Below are positions 36,988 to 45,860 of a stretch of 64,000 nt of DNA, in pieces. Below the pieces are notes generated by a model. It ran no database searches. It was not told where the DNA came from and saw nothing but the letters and a program-made list of their open reading frames with translations. The first letter of the stretch is position 1, and each line of letters starts with the position of its first letter. Both the position numbers and the translations under genes were made by a program. Source of the stretch: Portulaca oleracea. Lineage: Eukaryota > Streptophyta > Magnoliopsida > Caryophyllales > Portulacaceae. The stretch lies in assembly GCA_029582165.1 (NCBI GenBank), contig CM055870.1, forward strand, positions 17,114,332-17,178,331. Direction: 5' to 3'.

Positions 36988-37037
36988 GCCCAATCTTAAC
37001 AGAAACCCTAACAACTTCTCCCCCTTCGCTTTATAAG
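36988..37037 (+). promoter_or_regulatory. Promoter of the snoRNA cluster (site II-like, telo-box, TATA)
   Basis: GGCCCAA (36988), telo-box AAACCCTAA (37004) and TTATAAG (37031) lie in order upstream of the snoRNA genes. The telo-box/site II combination is characteristic of plant ribosomal-protein and snoRNA genes. A transcription start near 37060 is inferred. Confidence 0.6.
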
Positions 37038-37328
37038 CCTCCTTCCATTCTATCTCTCAATCATCAAATCGTCTCCTCTCTCACATCTAGTAGGGTTCCA
37101 TCCTTCTCACTCCAGATTGTTCTTAATTTTTCTTTTTCTAATGTTGGGATTGAATGTGAATTGATTTTCAGAGGGCGATGACGAACAAATCGTGAAAGGT
37201 CTCGTTCGTCGTAAGTGCGACATTTCTCGCCTTGCCGACCATTATGATATATCACCACCCATAAACCGAGTCCTCTTCATATCTTCTTTCTCATTCGATC
37301 TCTTTTTGTTTTCTTGTTTTCTTCAGAT

Positions 37329-37413
37329 CTGGCCGATGATTAAATTGATTTTAATAGACAAGCATATGTCTGAATCATTCGTGTTGTTAGCCTAATCTTC
37401 TCTATGAGGCCGA
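37329..37413 (+). ncRNA. C/D box snoRNA, U27 (snR74) type, 18S rRNA guide
   Basis: A short GGCC/GGCC terminal stem encloses a GATGA-core box C (37335) and a weak terminal D-like ATGA (37404). An internal CTGA (37370) is preceded by GACAAGCATATG, a perfect 12-nt complement of the 5' end of 18S rRNA (CATATGCTTGTC). The fifth base upstream of that CTGA selects the second A of CATA, the site of yeast Am28 guided by snR74 and of human U27. The non-canonical terminal D box is the weak point. Confidence 0.65.
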
Positions 37414-37449
37414 TTTTCTTCAGTTTTTTCATCAAATTACTTTGGTCGC

Positions 37450-37541
37450 GGATTCATCCATGATGCAATCTAGTTGATGTGAATTTGTATGATTCATATT
37501 GATTACAAACACTACTGCCTTCCTTCTGAGATCTCGAATCC
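37450..37541 (+). ncRNA. C/D box snoRNA, probable snR52/U83-type 18S rRNA guide
   Basis: The terminal stem GGATTC/GAATCC encloses box C ATGATGC (37460) and box D CTGA (37526). The bases before box D, CTGCCTTCCTT, are an 11-nt complement of 18S AAGGAAGGCAG. The plus-5 rule selects the A in AAGGA, which by my count equals yeast Am420 (snR52) and human Am468 (U83). The family name is inferred from the target only. Confidence 0.7.
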
Positions 37542-37627
37542 TGTTTGTTTTTTAATCTTGTTTTCAGTTACTTGTTTTTTGTATTTCTTCTTTTCTAAAC
37601 TTTAAAGTGTACTTTGTTGCGAATATT

Positions 37628-37718
37628 GAGGTCGTATGATGCTTTCTATGCATAGTTCAGATGATTAATTCCCGTGATTAATCAAAACTTTAGTCTTTCG
37701 CTCCTATCTGACGACCTC
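37628..37718 (+). ncRNA. C/D box snoRNA U80 (snR60) homologue, 25S rRNA guide
   Basis: A perfect 7-bp stem GAGGTCG/CGACCTC encloses box C ATGATGC and box D CTGA (37708). The D guide TTAGTCTTTCGCTCCTAT is complementary, with one G-U pair, to 25S AUAGGGGCGAAAGACUAA, and selects the second G of GGGG (yeast Gm908). The internal guide CATAGTT before CAGA matches AACUAUG near yeast A817. Both targets are those of snR60 and human U80, and the words CATAGTTCAG and GTCTTTCGCTCCTATCTGA also recall human U80. Confidence 0.88.
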
Positions 37719-39291
37719 CTCGACAATTTTGTGAATGTTTTCAGCTATTTCTAATCTAAATGTTTTTACTCAAAAGTAGTCTTTCTGAGTGAAGAAATCT
37801 TTGAAAATTAATTTGTTTATTGGTATATTCGAATGCAGAATCTGTTGAATAATTGTTTGAAATGAACAGCGAAGATGAATAGTGCTAATTTATCTGACAC
37901 CTCTTGTATGAGAAGTGCTTGAATTTGATTCGAGTACTTCGCTGAGCAGATAAAGCAACTCTCTGAGCTTGTTAAACTATCAATATTTGTCGTGTATTTT
38001 GAGAAAAAATTATGTTGAACGAGCAGTTATTCAGGCAGCCCCTTGGCGAAATAATGAGATTGTTAAGGGAGGTGTTACTCTACTCGGAAATTAAAGGATA
38101 AGCTCTTCAGACTTGCTGAGATTGGATATTCTCCATCTTTGAAGTTGGTCTTGTAACGCTTATCTACATTTCTTCAAACTTCTTTTGTTTTGTTTTTTTA
38201 GGATTTAAGTGCCAATTAAAAGATTTAAACCAAAGATTTTCTGGCATGATTTTTCAATCCCTAAGCAGAACTTGTCTCGAACAGTTTTTGGTTCATGATG
38301 TCTTGATCTATAGGTGTTGCCTTTTAACATATAATGTCAGAATTGGATGGTTGGATTATGTGAGTGTCGTTCAGTGGCACTGACTATGGTGCTTCAGAAT
38401 TTGATCTCTATATATTTGTATGATACAGTACTATGGTTCTTCATGGTAAGACAAATAACCAAGATGAGAAACTTGGCATCTCAAGGCCCTGTTCTTTTCT
38501 ATACTGTAAATTGGCACAACTTATCATACTTTATCACAAATCTTTACTTTTCTGTCTATCACTTTTCTCCTCAATTTTTATTCTTTCTTCTCACCTATTA
38601 TACCTGTTGTTCAAACCTCTTTCAGAATCACGAGTGGAATGTATTTTTTTTAAGGTTTTAAGTTGTAGAGGAGAGTAGAGGTAGTTTCATCGGTTTGAGG
38701 CATTTGGTGGTGTCATGTTATTGCAAGTGTGTAAGCACTCAATCCTGGCATAATAGTCTCAAATTACCAAAAAAACCCTTCCAAGTAGCGGCAGACAGAA
38801 CACAAAGGAAGAACATGATTTTGAGCAGCAAGCAGGTTCGTAAGACACGTACTTTGGCCATGTTCTTTGGTAAGGTACATTGGTAAAGTACATTGGGTCA
38901 TGAAGGAGCATAGTGAAGAGGAACAGGACAAGAGTAATTGTGGAAAGAATCACTGTAAAAGGATCTTCATTCGGTCATGACTCATGAAGGAACATAGTGA
39001 AAAAAACTCCCAAGTTTCAACCCTCTGTGGCTCTGTGTTGTGTGCCTTGTGGCCAATGGGGTGGTGTGTCTGGCTCATGCTCTTTCAAAGGTGATGCGTC
39101 AGCTGACACTGCCTGCACAACTAGCCTTAGATGACGATTGACACAAAATGATGGGGACGATGGTATACAGACTTACTCAGTGAGTCAGTAACTTGCCCAT
39201 GTGGCAGGTGACATGGAGGAGATGAAGGAATGAGCTGGAAAACAAAACCCTATCAAGGTCATAGTTACACCACCAGAAAACTTGACTTGAA
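37719..39291. other. Tail of the snoRNA transcription unit and unassigned sequence
   Basis: A hairpin-bounded candidate (37866-37950) with box-C-like AAGATGA and CTGA may be another snoRNA, but its target is not recognised. A frame near 37937-38010 (AEQIKQLSELVKLS) is too short to assign. A GGCCCTGTTCTTTT Tourist-type end appears at 38489 without a partner. No other gene is seen. Confidence 0.35.
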
Positions 39292-40172
39292 AAACATCAC
39301 CAGAAAACAAATAAATATAGAAAAATACATAGTTGTCGAGTCACCACCAGAAAATTTGGAGGGGGAGTAAAACCCTATCACTCCTCTTCCTATCACTCCA
39401 ATTCCTCAATTCAATCCAAGTTAATGATCTCTGTTCCATCGGGAATAGAGGAAGAAGACCCTTCCTCAAGCTTCCTCTTTCGGCTCAGAATACTTCTTGG
39501 GGAAGTATATGGGTGTAGTTGCTTAGCGCAACTCCAGTTGCTAGGACTCTCACTAGATTCGTCGCATCCCTTGAAGATGATATCAAGGTCAACCAATCCA
39601 TCATGCCCAAATCATTCTCTTCTGTAGTACCCGTTGTTTTTCTTCATCCTTTTGAAAAGCTTTTTAATGTTTGATTTCAAACTTTCCTATTGCATTTTCA
39701 TAGGGATATACAGTAGCAGCTCTACGTGTCCCTGTTTTCCTGGAAAATTACTATGAAGTGCAGTACGAAAGTTTGAAATTAGACATTAAAGAGCTTTTCA
39801 AAATGATGAAGAAAAATGGCAACAGGGTACAACTGAAGAGAATGATTTGGGCTAATGATGATGGATTGGTTGACCTTAATATCATCTTTAAGAGATGTGA
39901 CGAATTTAGTGGGACTCCTAGAACTGGAGTTGCACTAAGCAACTACACCCATATACTTTCCGAGGAAGTATTCTGGGCCGGAAGAGGAAGCTTGAGGAAG
40001 GCTCTTCTTCCTCTGTTCTTGATGGAACAAAAATCATTTAATTTGAATTGAATTGAGGAAGAGTAGTGGTAGGAAGAGGAGTGGTAGGGTTTTACTTCCC
40101 CTTCAAATTTTCTAGTGCTGTCTCGACAACTATGTATTTTTCTTTATCTAGTTTGTTTTCTGGTAGTATTTT
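39292..40172. repeat. Long inverted repeat, arms about 410-420 bp, 47-bp loop
   Basis: The left arm (39292-39703) and right arm (39751-40172) are inverted copies that still align end to end, e.g. AAAAATACATAGTTGTCGAG in the left arm against its complement at about 40120-40140. Both arms end at CATAG/CTATG. A transcript would fold into a near-perfect long hairpin. Termini of a known transposon family were not identified. Confidence 0.8.
39705..40051 (+). pseudogene. Coding fragment of unknown gene within the inverted repeat
   Basis: The loop and right arm read YTVAALRVPVFLENYYEVQY then ESLKLDIKELFKMMKKNGNR and IWANDDGLVDLNIIFKRCDE without a stop for about 100 codons. The left arm encodes a diverged copy in inverse orientation. 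The composition looks like a real host exon, but I do not recognise the family. It was probably duplicated as an inverted pair by transposition. Confidence 0.4.
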
Positions 40173-41330
40173 TCAATTCTGGTCTCTAGTTTGTTGTCCT
40201 GTGTCCTATCATTAATCTATCAAAAAGTTAAGTTTTTTGTTTTAAACTATATGATGCTTTCGTTTTTTATGCTTTCATTTGCTAAAATTCAGATTTGACC
40301 AAAAAACAAACAGAGAGAAAACCCTAAACCTTAAAAATTTGAACGAGAACGACAATCCAAAAAAAATGAACAAAATCAAAGGAATACTTACAACCCAGAA
40401 AAGATTAACCCTAAAAACAAAAACAAAAAACCCTAAAAAATGAAGAAAAACGATGAAACTTATTTGATTTGTTGGGGTTTGCCGTCGACATATCTTCGAT
40501 GTTCAATCGAATTTGCCTCCGACGACAACGATGAAGGTGAACACTTAATTATGCCCACTGTGCCGTCTTTCATGCCCATCGTGTCGTCTTCATCTCTGAC
40601 GATTACAGCCGTGTTCCAGTCGGATTTTTTCGGGCATCAAATTTAGGGTTTCGCCGTTAGGATTAGGGTTTAGGTTGAAAGGCTTAATAGTTGTCCACGG
40701 TGGTGGTTGAGGGTGGTGATTTGGATGGAGATTGGAGGGAGATGGTGAGTCGCAGAAATGAGAGAGGGAGAAAGAAGGTAACGGAAACTCACTGGGAATT
40801 GGGGACATGGTTTTGGGAAAAGGGGGAGGCGTGGGAGGGATGTTTCTCGCGGCAAACATCCCGAGGCGAGGAAAAAGACGAGATCTCGCTCGCCTATTTT
40901 TGTTTTTTTTTTTTTGGAGTTGTTTTGGCCCACAAAATCGTTTGAGTTGTTCTGGCCAACAAAATCGTTTGAGGAAGAAGGCGAGGAAAAAGAAGGGGAT
41001 CAACAAGCATCTCAATTTCTGCATAGAAATGCAAGTGTTGCTCATCTTTAACCCAAAATTTTGCAGCAAAATTAGCCCCACACCCAGAAACCCCAAAAGG
41101 GCAAAGAAGAAGAGATGAAAAAATGGGTAGATGGGTAGGTAAGTTCCTGAAATCAGCAACTTTAGATTACAGTGTGTGGAAGAAGAAGATAAAGGAGAAG
41201 GGGAGATTTTGTATTATTAATTGTTTACAGCAGATGGAAGAAGAAGATAAAGGGGAAGAGGGATGATGTGGAAGATGAAAATGGTGGGTCGGTGAAAGCG
41301 TTAATGGTGATAGGATTGGATTTTATTATA

Positions 41331-41376
<46 letters not shown>

Positions 41377-42061
41377 AAACTCAAACCCAACCTAACTGGT
41401 CAAATTAAAGCTGAACACGAATGAGTAAAGGTCATACAGATTTTCCAATTGAAATGAAAAAGAATTAGAAAAACGGGGATGAGAAAAACAAACAAATAAA
41501 TAAAAAAATTATTAATTGTTGGGCTCGTATTTCTTTTAATTATTTTATCCAAATTCAAACTCAATATTAGGAATTATCCAAATTCAAACTCAATATTAGG
41601 AATCAAAAAGTTTAACTCTCACTCTCCTAGTGGGCCCTTTAACTTTCACCTCATCGAATGAGTTTAATTCGCGCTCGTGATTGCGGATGACTAAAATAGT
41701 CATTGCACAAAACTATTTTTGTTTCTAAAAATTGTTTCTCAATAGTAATAATTATGGTTAATACTGTAGCGGATCTAGAGATCCGATTTATGGGTGCCCA
41801 ATATATTTTTTATTAGATAAACGTTTTTGAAAAATAAAATAATAAAATATAAATAAATATCAATAAAAATAAAAGTAAATATTAAATAACATATATATTC
41901 ACGTACAAGCTTAACAAAATTTTACACCATCATATAAATATGCCCACCAAATAAATTGAAATTTCAAACTAGATGTTTATAACTTAAACTAATACTGATA
42001 CACTATTACCGAATTCATTGACTTACACTTTTTTGTTAATTATAAAAAATATAATTTGGTA
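40173..42061. other. Intergenic, with simple and tandem repeats
   Basis: Holds an (ATT)n run (41333-41375) and a perfect 29-bp tandem duplication of TTATCCAAATTCAAACTCAA... (41545-41602). A partly repeated GGAAGAAGAAGATAAAGG block lies at 41176 and 41236. Frames at 40590-41160 are low-complexity and not convincing genes. Confidence 0.6.
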
Positions 42062-42304
42062 CTCCATCCGTCCCAACTAATTTGTTCAATTTACTTTTTC
42101 ATGGTCTTAGATGCACCACTTTGACCACTAATTTTTCACTTTTTATCTTAGCAATATTAATATTATTGTATTTAAGTAAAAATATTATTCACCCAAAATC
42201 TAATAATGATAGTCTTATATAATAACTAAACAGATAATTTGATAAATTAACGGTCAAAATTCAAAATTAGTCAAACTTGCACAATTAATTTGGAATGGAG
42301 GGAG
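42062..42304. mobile_element. Stowaway-like MITE
   Basis: Inverted ends CTCCATCCGTCCCAACTAAT and AATTAATTTGGAATGGAGGG..., with TA on both flanks. Lies 41 bp left of the Gypsy element. Confidence 0.8.
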
Positions 42305-42345
42305 TAATATTTTAGGGTTTTTGGGTTGCTACTAAATTGGACACC

Positions 42346-43517
42346 TGTAGACACCGGATTTTGTACCGGTATTAGTTTTAGTTATTTGCAAAAATAAGCT
42401 AGCCGAGTAATTTAGTAGCATGCAAGCCCATTTCTTTTCTAGCCCGAAAGCAAGCAAAATAGCCTGGTTGACAGGCGTAAATGCAGGTTCTTTGGGCCAA
42501 CAATCGGCCCAAACTTAAACCCGGCTGAGTTTCGTCGTCGCGGCTAAACCTAAACCCTAATCGCCCTACCTAACCTACATTCCACTATAAATTAAACCCT
42601 TTTTTCCCTTCCATTCACACACAACCTGATGCTAGAGTATTGACACTAGCATAATTCTCTCTACCTCTTTTCTCCCTTTGCATGCTGCTTCATAAAAGGT
42701 TAGAATGATTATCATATTAATTCAAACCATGTAATGTGATTTGATGAGTTCATGTTATTCTCATGTTTTCAATTCATAATTTGCATGACATTAATGATGA
42801 ATTTGTGAAATTTATATCTAATTCCTCCCTTTTAACTTTTGTTTTGCTTTGATTTAATTCTAGCAGAGTCTATTCATTGAATAGGCGGGTTTGACGGTTT
42901 TAATTGTCAAATTCGTAACCTTACCCCCGGATCCATCTTTGGATTCGTAGACCGGAGTTTGTGTTAAAATGGTTTGTTGTTTTTCTCCTAAAAATTCAAC
43001 TGGCGACTCCATATTCATACATCGTTTTTCTTTTTTTTTTTTATGATGCGCTCTTTTGAGGAGATTGACGAAACCCTAGGTTCAACCAATGAACCCAGAC
43101 GGATTTGCTCATTTCTTTTCATTCCTTTCTTTTGACAGCAACAAAATCCGGTTTGGTTCAACTCATGAACCCAGACGGGTTTTCTTATTTATTCTTTCCC
43201 TCTTATTTTTTTTTGCTCCTTTTGTTCTCGGGTTTGACAGTAGTAAACCCAGACGGGTTTGCTCACTTTTTGACGAACCCAGGCGGGTTTGCTCATGTAG
43301 TAAACCCAGACGGGTTTGCTCATGTAGTAAACCCAGACGGGTTTGCTCACTTTTTTAAAAAAGGGAATGAGTTTTGAGATTAGGGCGCATAAATTAAATT
43401 AATCTGTTAACGAAAACATTCTTTAAAGTTCAACCTTATTTAAGGTTAAGCAATCCTAGTCGGCTCCCAATCACTTTTAAGTAGCGCCGCGAAAAAGGTT
43501 ATCAATTTTTCGGTCTC
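42346..43517 (+). repeat. 5' LTR of the Gypsy element
   Basis: Matches the 3' LTR closely, but is shorter: it lacks a segment after AAATAGCC and one copy of the GTAGTAAACCCAGACGGGTT unit. Its last bases (TTTTTCGGTCTCTGATT) differ from the 3' LTR end TTTTTCGGGGTCTACA, so the right edge is approximate. ACTATAAATTAAA near 42583 is a plausible TATA box. Confidence 0.85.
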
Positions 43518-45010
43518 TGATTAAGCGACTCCACTGGGGACTTAAACTTAAAAAGAGGGTAAAACTTGAAAGAATTAAATTTTAGTGAGTTTTGTAAAAA
43601 AGGGGGAGGAATTAATTTATTTCACATTTTTATCATTTTTAGGCATATTGCATACCAGGCTGCTCTTGGGCCTTTATGGCTGGGGAGCACAAAAGCGTTG
43701 GTTTAGGTTTTAAAACTAGGAATCAATCCCGAGAGCGGGAGGTCACTACTTGTGGGATGCACTTACATCGCCAAGCATTTGATCTCTCCTCTCACCCGTG
43801 TTACACTCTAAAGGTTTCCTTGAAACCCAAAGAGCAACACCCCACACATTTTTCCTATGAACTCCATATAGGGAAAATGCACCGGGGCAAGAACATGTGG
43901 TACCCTATTCATCTCCCTAAACTTAGAAAAACCCTGAATCTAAAGCCATGGTTAGGCTCATCCCGCATCTGTACGTCATGTAAATTAATCCTGTAAAAGA
44001 TGAGTCCAAATGTCTAGCCCGATCATGAGTGGGATGTCATTCTAGCCCGCGTAGGATCAAATGAGAGATGGACTGGACCAAACCCAGACGGGTTTGACGT
44101 GCCTGGCCTAGTTGGACTCGCTGCGAAATCCTGTCTGTGCCCATTTGAAAGGGAGGAATTACAGTTCAAACCCAGATGGGTTTGGGCCTGTTTTTCTTCT
44201 CCTTCCACATCGGGCCAAACTGTTCGATACTGCAGTCAGCCCAATCCACTTACTATTGATCCTATTCGGCCCTTTATGACGCCCCTTGAGTCAGATACTC
44301 AATGAGTGTCAGTCCAGTCAGTCATCATGCTAGGTCCATATAGAGTTAGGACATGCACTCCCATAAAAGTGGGTGAGTCATCCTTGTGTCAGCATGTAGG
44401 CGTCATGTCCATGTCCTAGGTTCATATAGGTCCATTAAGTCATGCATGCATTGGGCGGGTGGCATAAAGGTTCTTTCGAGCACTAAACCAGTTTCCATGC
44501 AGGCAGGATAGCAAACCATCTCCGAGCCCGCATCCGTGACCTACGAACCGGCAGGCTCATTCACAATCCCAACTACAGACCGCCTGCCCGATCCAGTGAA
44601 TCCAGTGAATCCACCATGTCAGGATCCCTAGCCAACAACCTTTTCGGGGAGAGTTCTGGTGACAAGCAACTCGATGGGTCAGACGAGCGCACAGAAGCAA
44701 TTGCCTTTTGCATGGCGGACGGAGGACAGAACCAATGAGAAGCTAGAAAAGAAGTTCGAAAATCAACGGACCATGAATGGCGTCCGGAAGCCATTAAGCG
44801 GATCAACAAGAAGTGGGCATTGAGCACGAGGAAGAAGAGCTACTATGCCTCAGTCCGAGTGAAGGCGATGACGAGTGACAAGGGTAACCCTAAATCCAAA
44901 ATGGGGCCCAAAACCCAATTAAATGCAGTGGGGCCAAGTCTAAATCCGTAAAGAATAACTCCAAAACCTCGGAGGACCCCTATGTCAAGAAGCTTGAAGA
45001 GAAGATTGAC
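43518..45010 (+). other. Leader region of the Gypsy element
   Basis: Contains CGACTCCACTGGGGA just after the LTR, the usual type of leader sequence here; a clear tRNA primer site was not recognised. Two palindromes AAACCCAGACGGGTTT and AAACCCAGATGGGTTT lie near 44082 and 44168. A short frame from Met at 44616 (MSGSLANNLFGESSGDKQ) ends at a stop and may be the decayed N-terminus of Gag. Confidence 0.5.
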
Positions 45011-45742
45011 ATGCTCACCAGAAGGATGATGAAAGTTGATCCAACCTTTACGGGCGCTTGCATGGATTTGGCCATCCCCAAAAACCATGTATCAAGGGTA
45101 AAGGACAAAGCTGAAGTACCGGGCATCAGGTTCAAGCCGTCTGAGAACCCATCTCATCACCTAGAGGAGTTCCTGAGGTTGGCCCCTCTTCACAAAATAG
45201 ATGAAGGTCTTTACACCACAGTCTTCCCTTCCACTCTAGAAGGTAAGGCCAAGGTGTGGTACCAAAATCTACCCCCTCACATCAAGACTGACGCAGACGA
45301 GTTGTTCAAGGCCTTCATCAGCCATTTTAGTCGTCTCCAACAAAAGGAGGTCACTGTAGATGACCTCACTTCCATGAAGCAAAGAGATGATGAGTCATTC
45401 CTCTCTTATTATGAACGATGGCACTCAAGGCTGTCAGAGATCGATGAGGCAGTCCCCTTTAGGATGCAACTAAGCACTTTCAAGCAAAGCATTCATCCTC
45501 GCATCACACGACATTTTGGCTTCCAATCTATCAAAGACTTTGAAACTTTGAAGGACTTGTGTGTTCAAATTGAAGCTGCTAACAATGAGAAAAGCACACA
45601 ACATTCTGGTTGGAAAGGATCTAGCTCCAACAGGAGGGCCACTAGCGCGCCTAGCCCCCCTCAGAAAACTGTTGAGACTAATTCCATCCAACGGAGGCCG
45701 TACACCCCGTTGAGGCTGATTCTAGAGGACAAAGAGCGATAA
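45011..45742 (+). CDS. Gag polyprotein fragment (retrotrans_gag domain)
   Basis: 243 codons in one open frame. Core Gag signatures are RFKPSENPSHHLEEFLRLA, then FPSTLEGKAKVWYQNLPPHI, then LFKAFISHFSRLQ, the MKQRDDESFLSYYERWHSRL block, and HFGFQSIKDFETLKDL. This order is that of Ty3/Gypsy capsid proteins, Tat-like by recollection. The tail is Ser/Pro-rich with no CCHC knuckle seen. The real start may lie upstream in a decayed frame; Met at 45011 is simply the first in-frame Met. Pol does not follow. Confidence 0.85.
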   Translation: MLTRRMMKVDPTFTGACMDLAIPKNHVSRVKDKAEVPGIRFKPSENPSHHLEEFLRLAPLHKIDEGLYTTVFPSTLEGKAKVWYQNLPPHIKTDADELFKAFISHFSRLQQKEVTVDDLTSMKQRDDESFLSYYERWHSRLSEIDEAVPFRMQLSTFKQSIHPRITRHFGFQSIKDFETLKDLCVQIEAANNEKSTQHSGWKGSSSNRRATSAPSPPQKTVETNSIQRRPYTPLRLILEDKER

Positions 45743-45860
45743 GAATGATGGCAGCGCAATACTGTATCATTCACGACCAACTTTACAAGAAAACCGCCAC
45801 AGGCATCAATCTACTTTGCGTTAATGCCAAGTCAGCAGAGGAATTAATTTATAACCAAAA
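45743..45860 (+). pseudogene. Integrase N-terminal remnant joined to gag
   Basis: Right after gag the sequence reads MMAAQYCIIHDQLYKK and GINLLCVNAKSAEELI. This resembles the segment before the zinc-binding H2C2 domain of Gypsy integrases (AAQY..IxxELYKR...LLCV). Finding it about 10 bases after gag implies a deletion that removed protease, RT and RNase H. It is stopped soon afterwards. Confidence 0.55.

Noticed and set aside
37171..37260. Protein-like reading EGDDEQIVKGLVRRKCD at the start of the snoRNA unit
   Set aside because: No family match and no following exon. The stretch overlaps an 18S-complementary element, so an RNA explanation is preferred.
40590..41159. Minus-strand frame of 189 codons
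   Set aside because: Low-complexity Phe/Pro-rich translation of purine/pyrimidine tracts; no recognisable domain.
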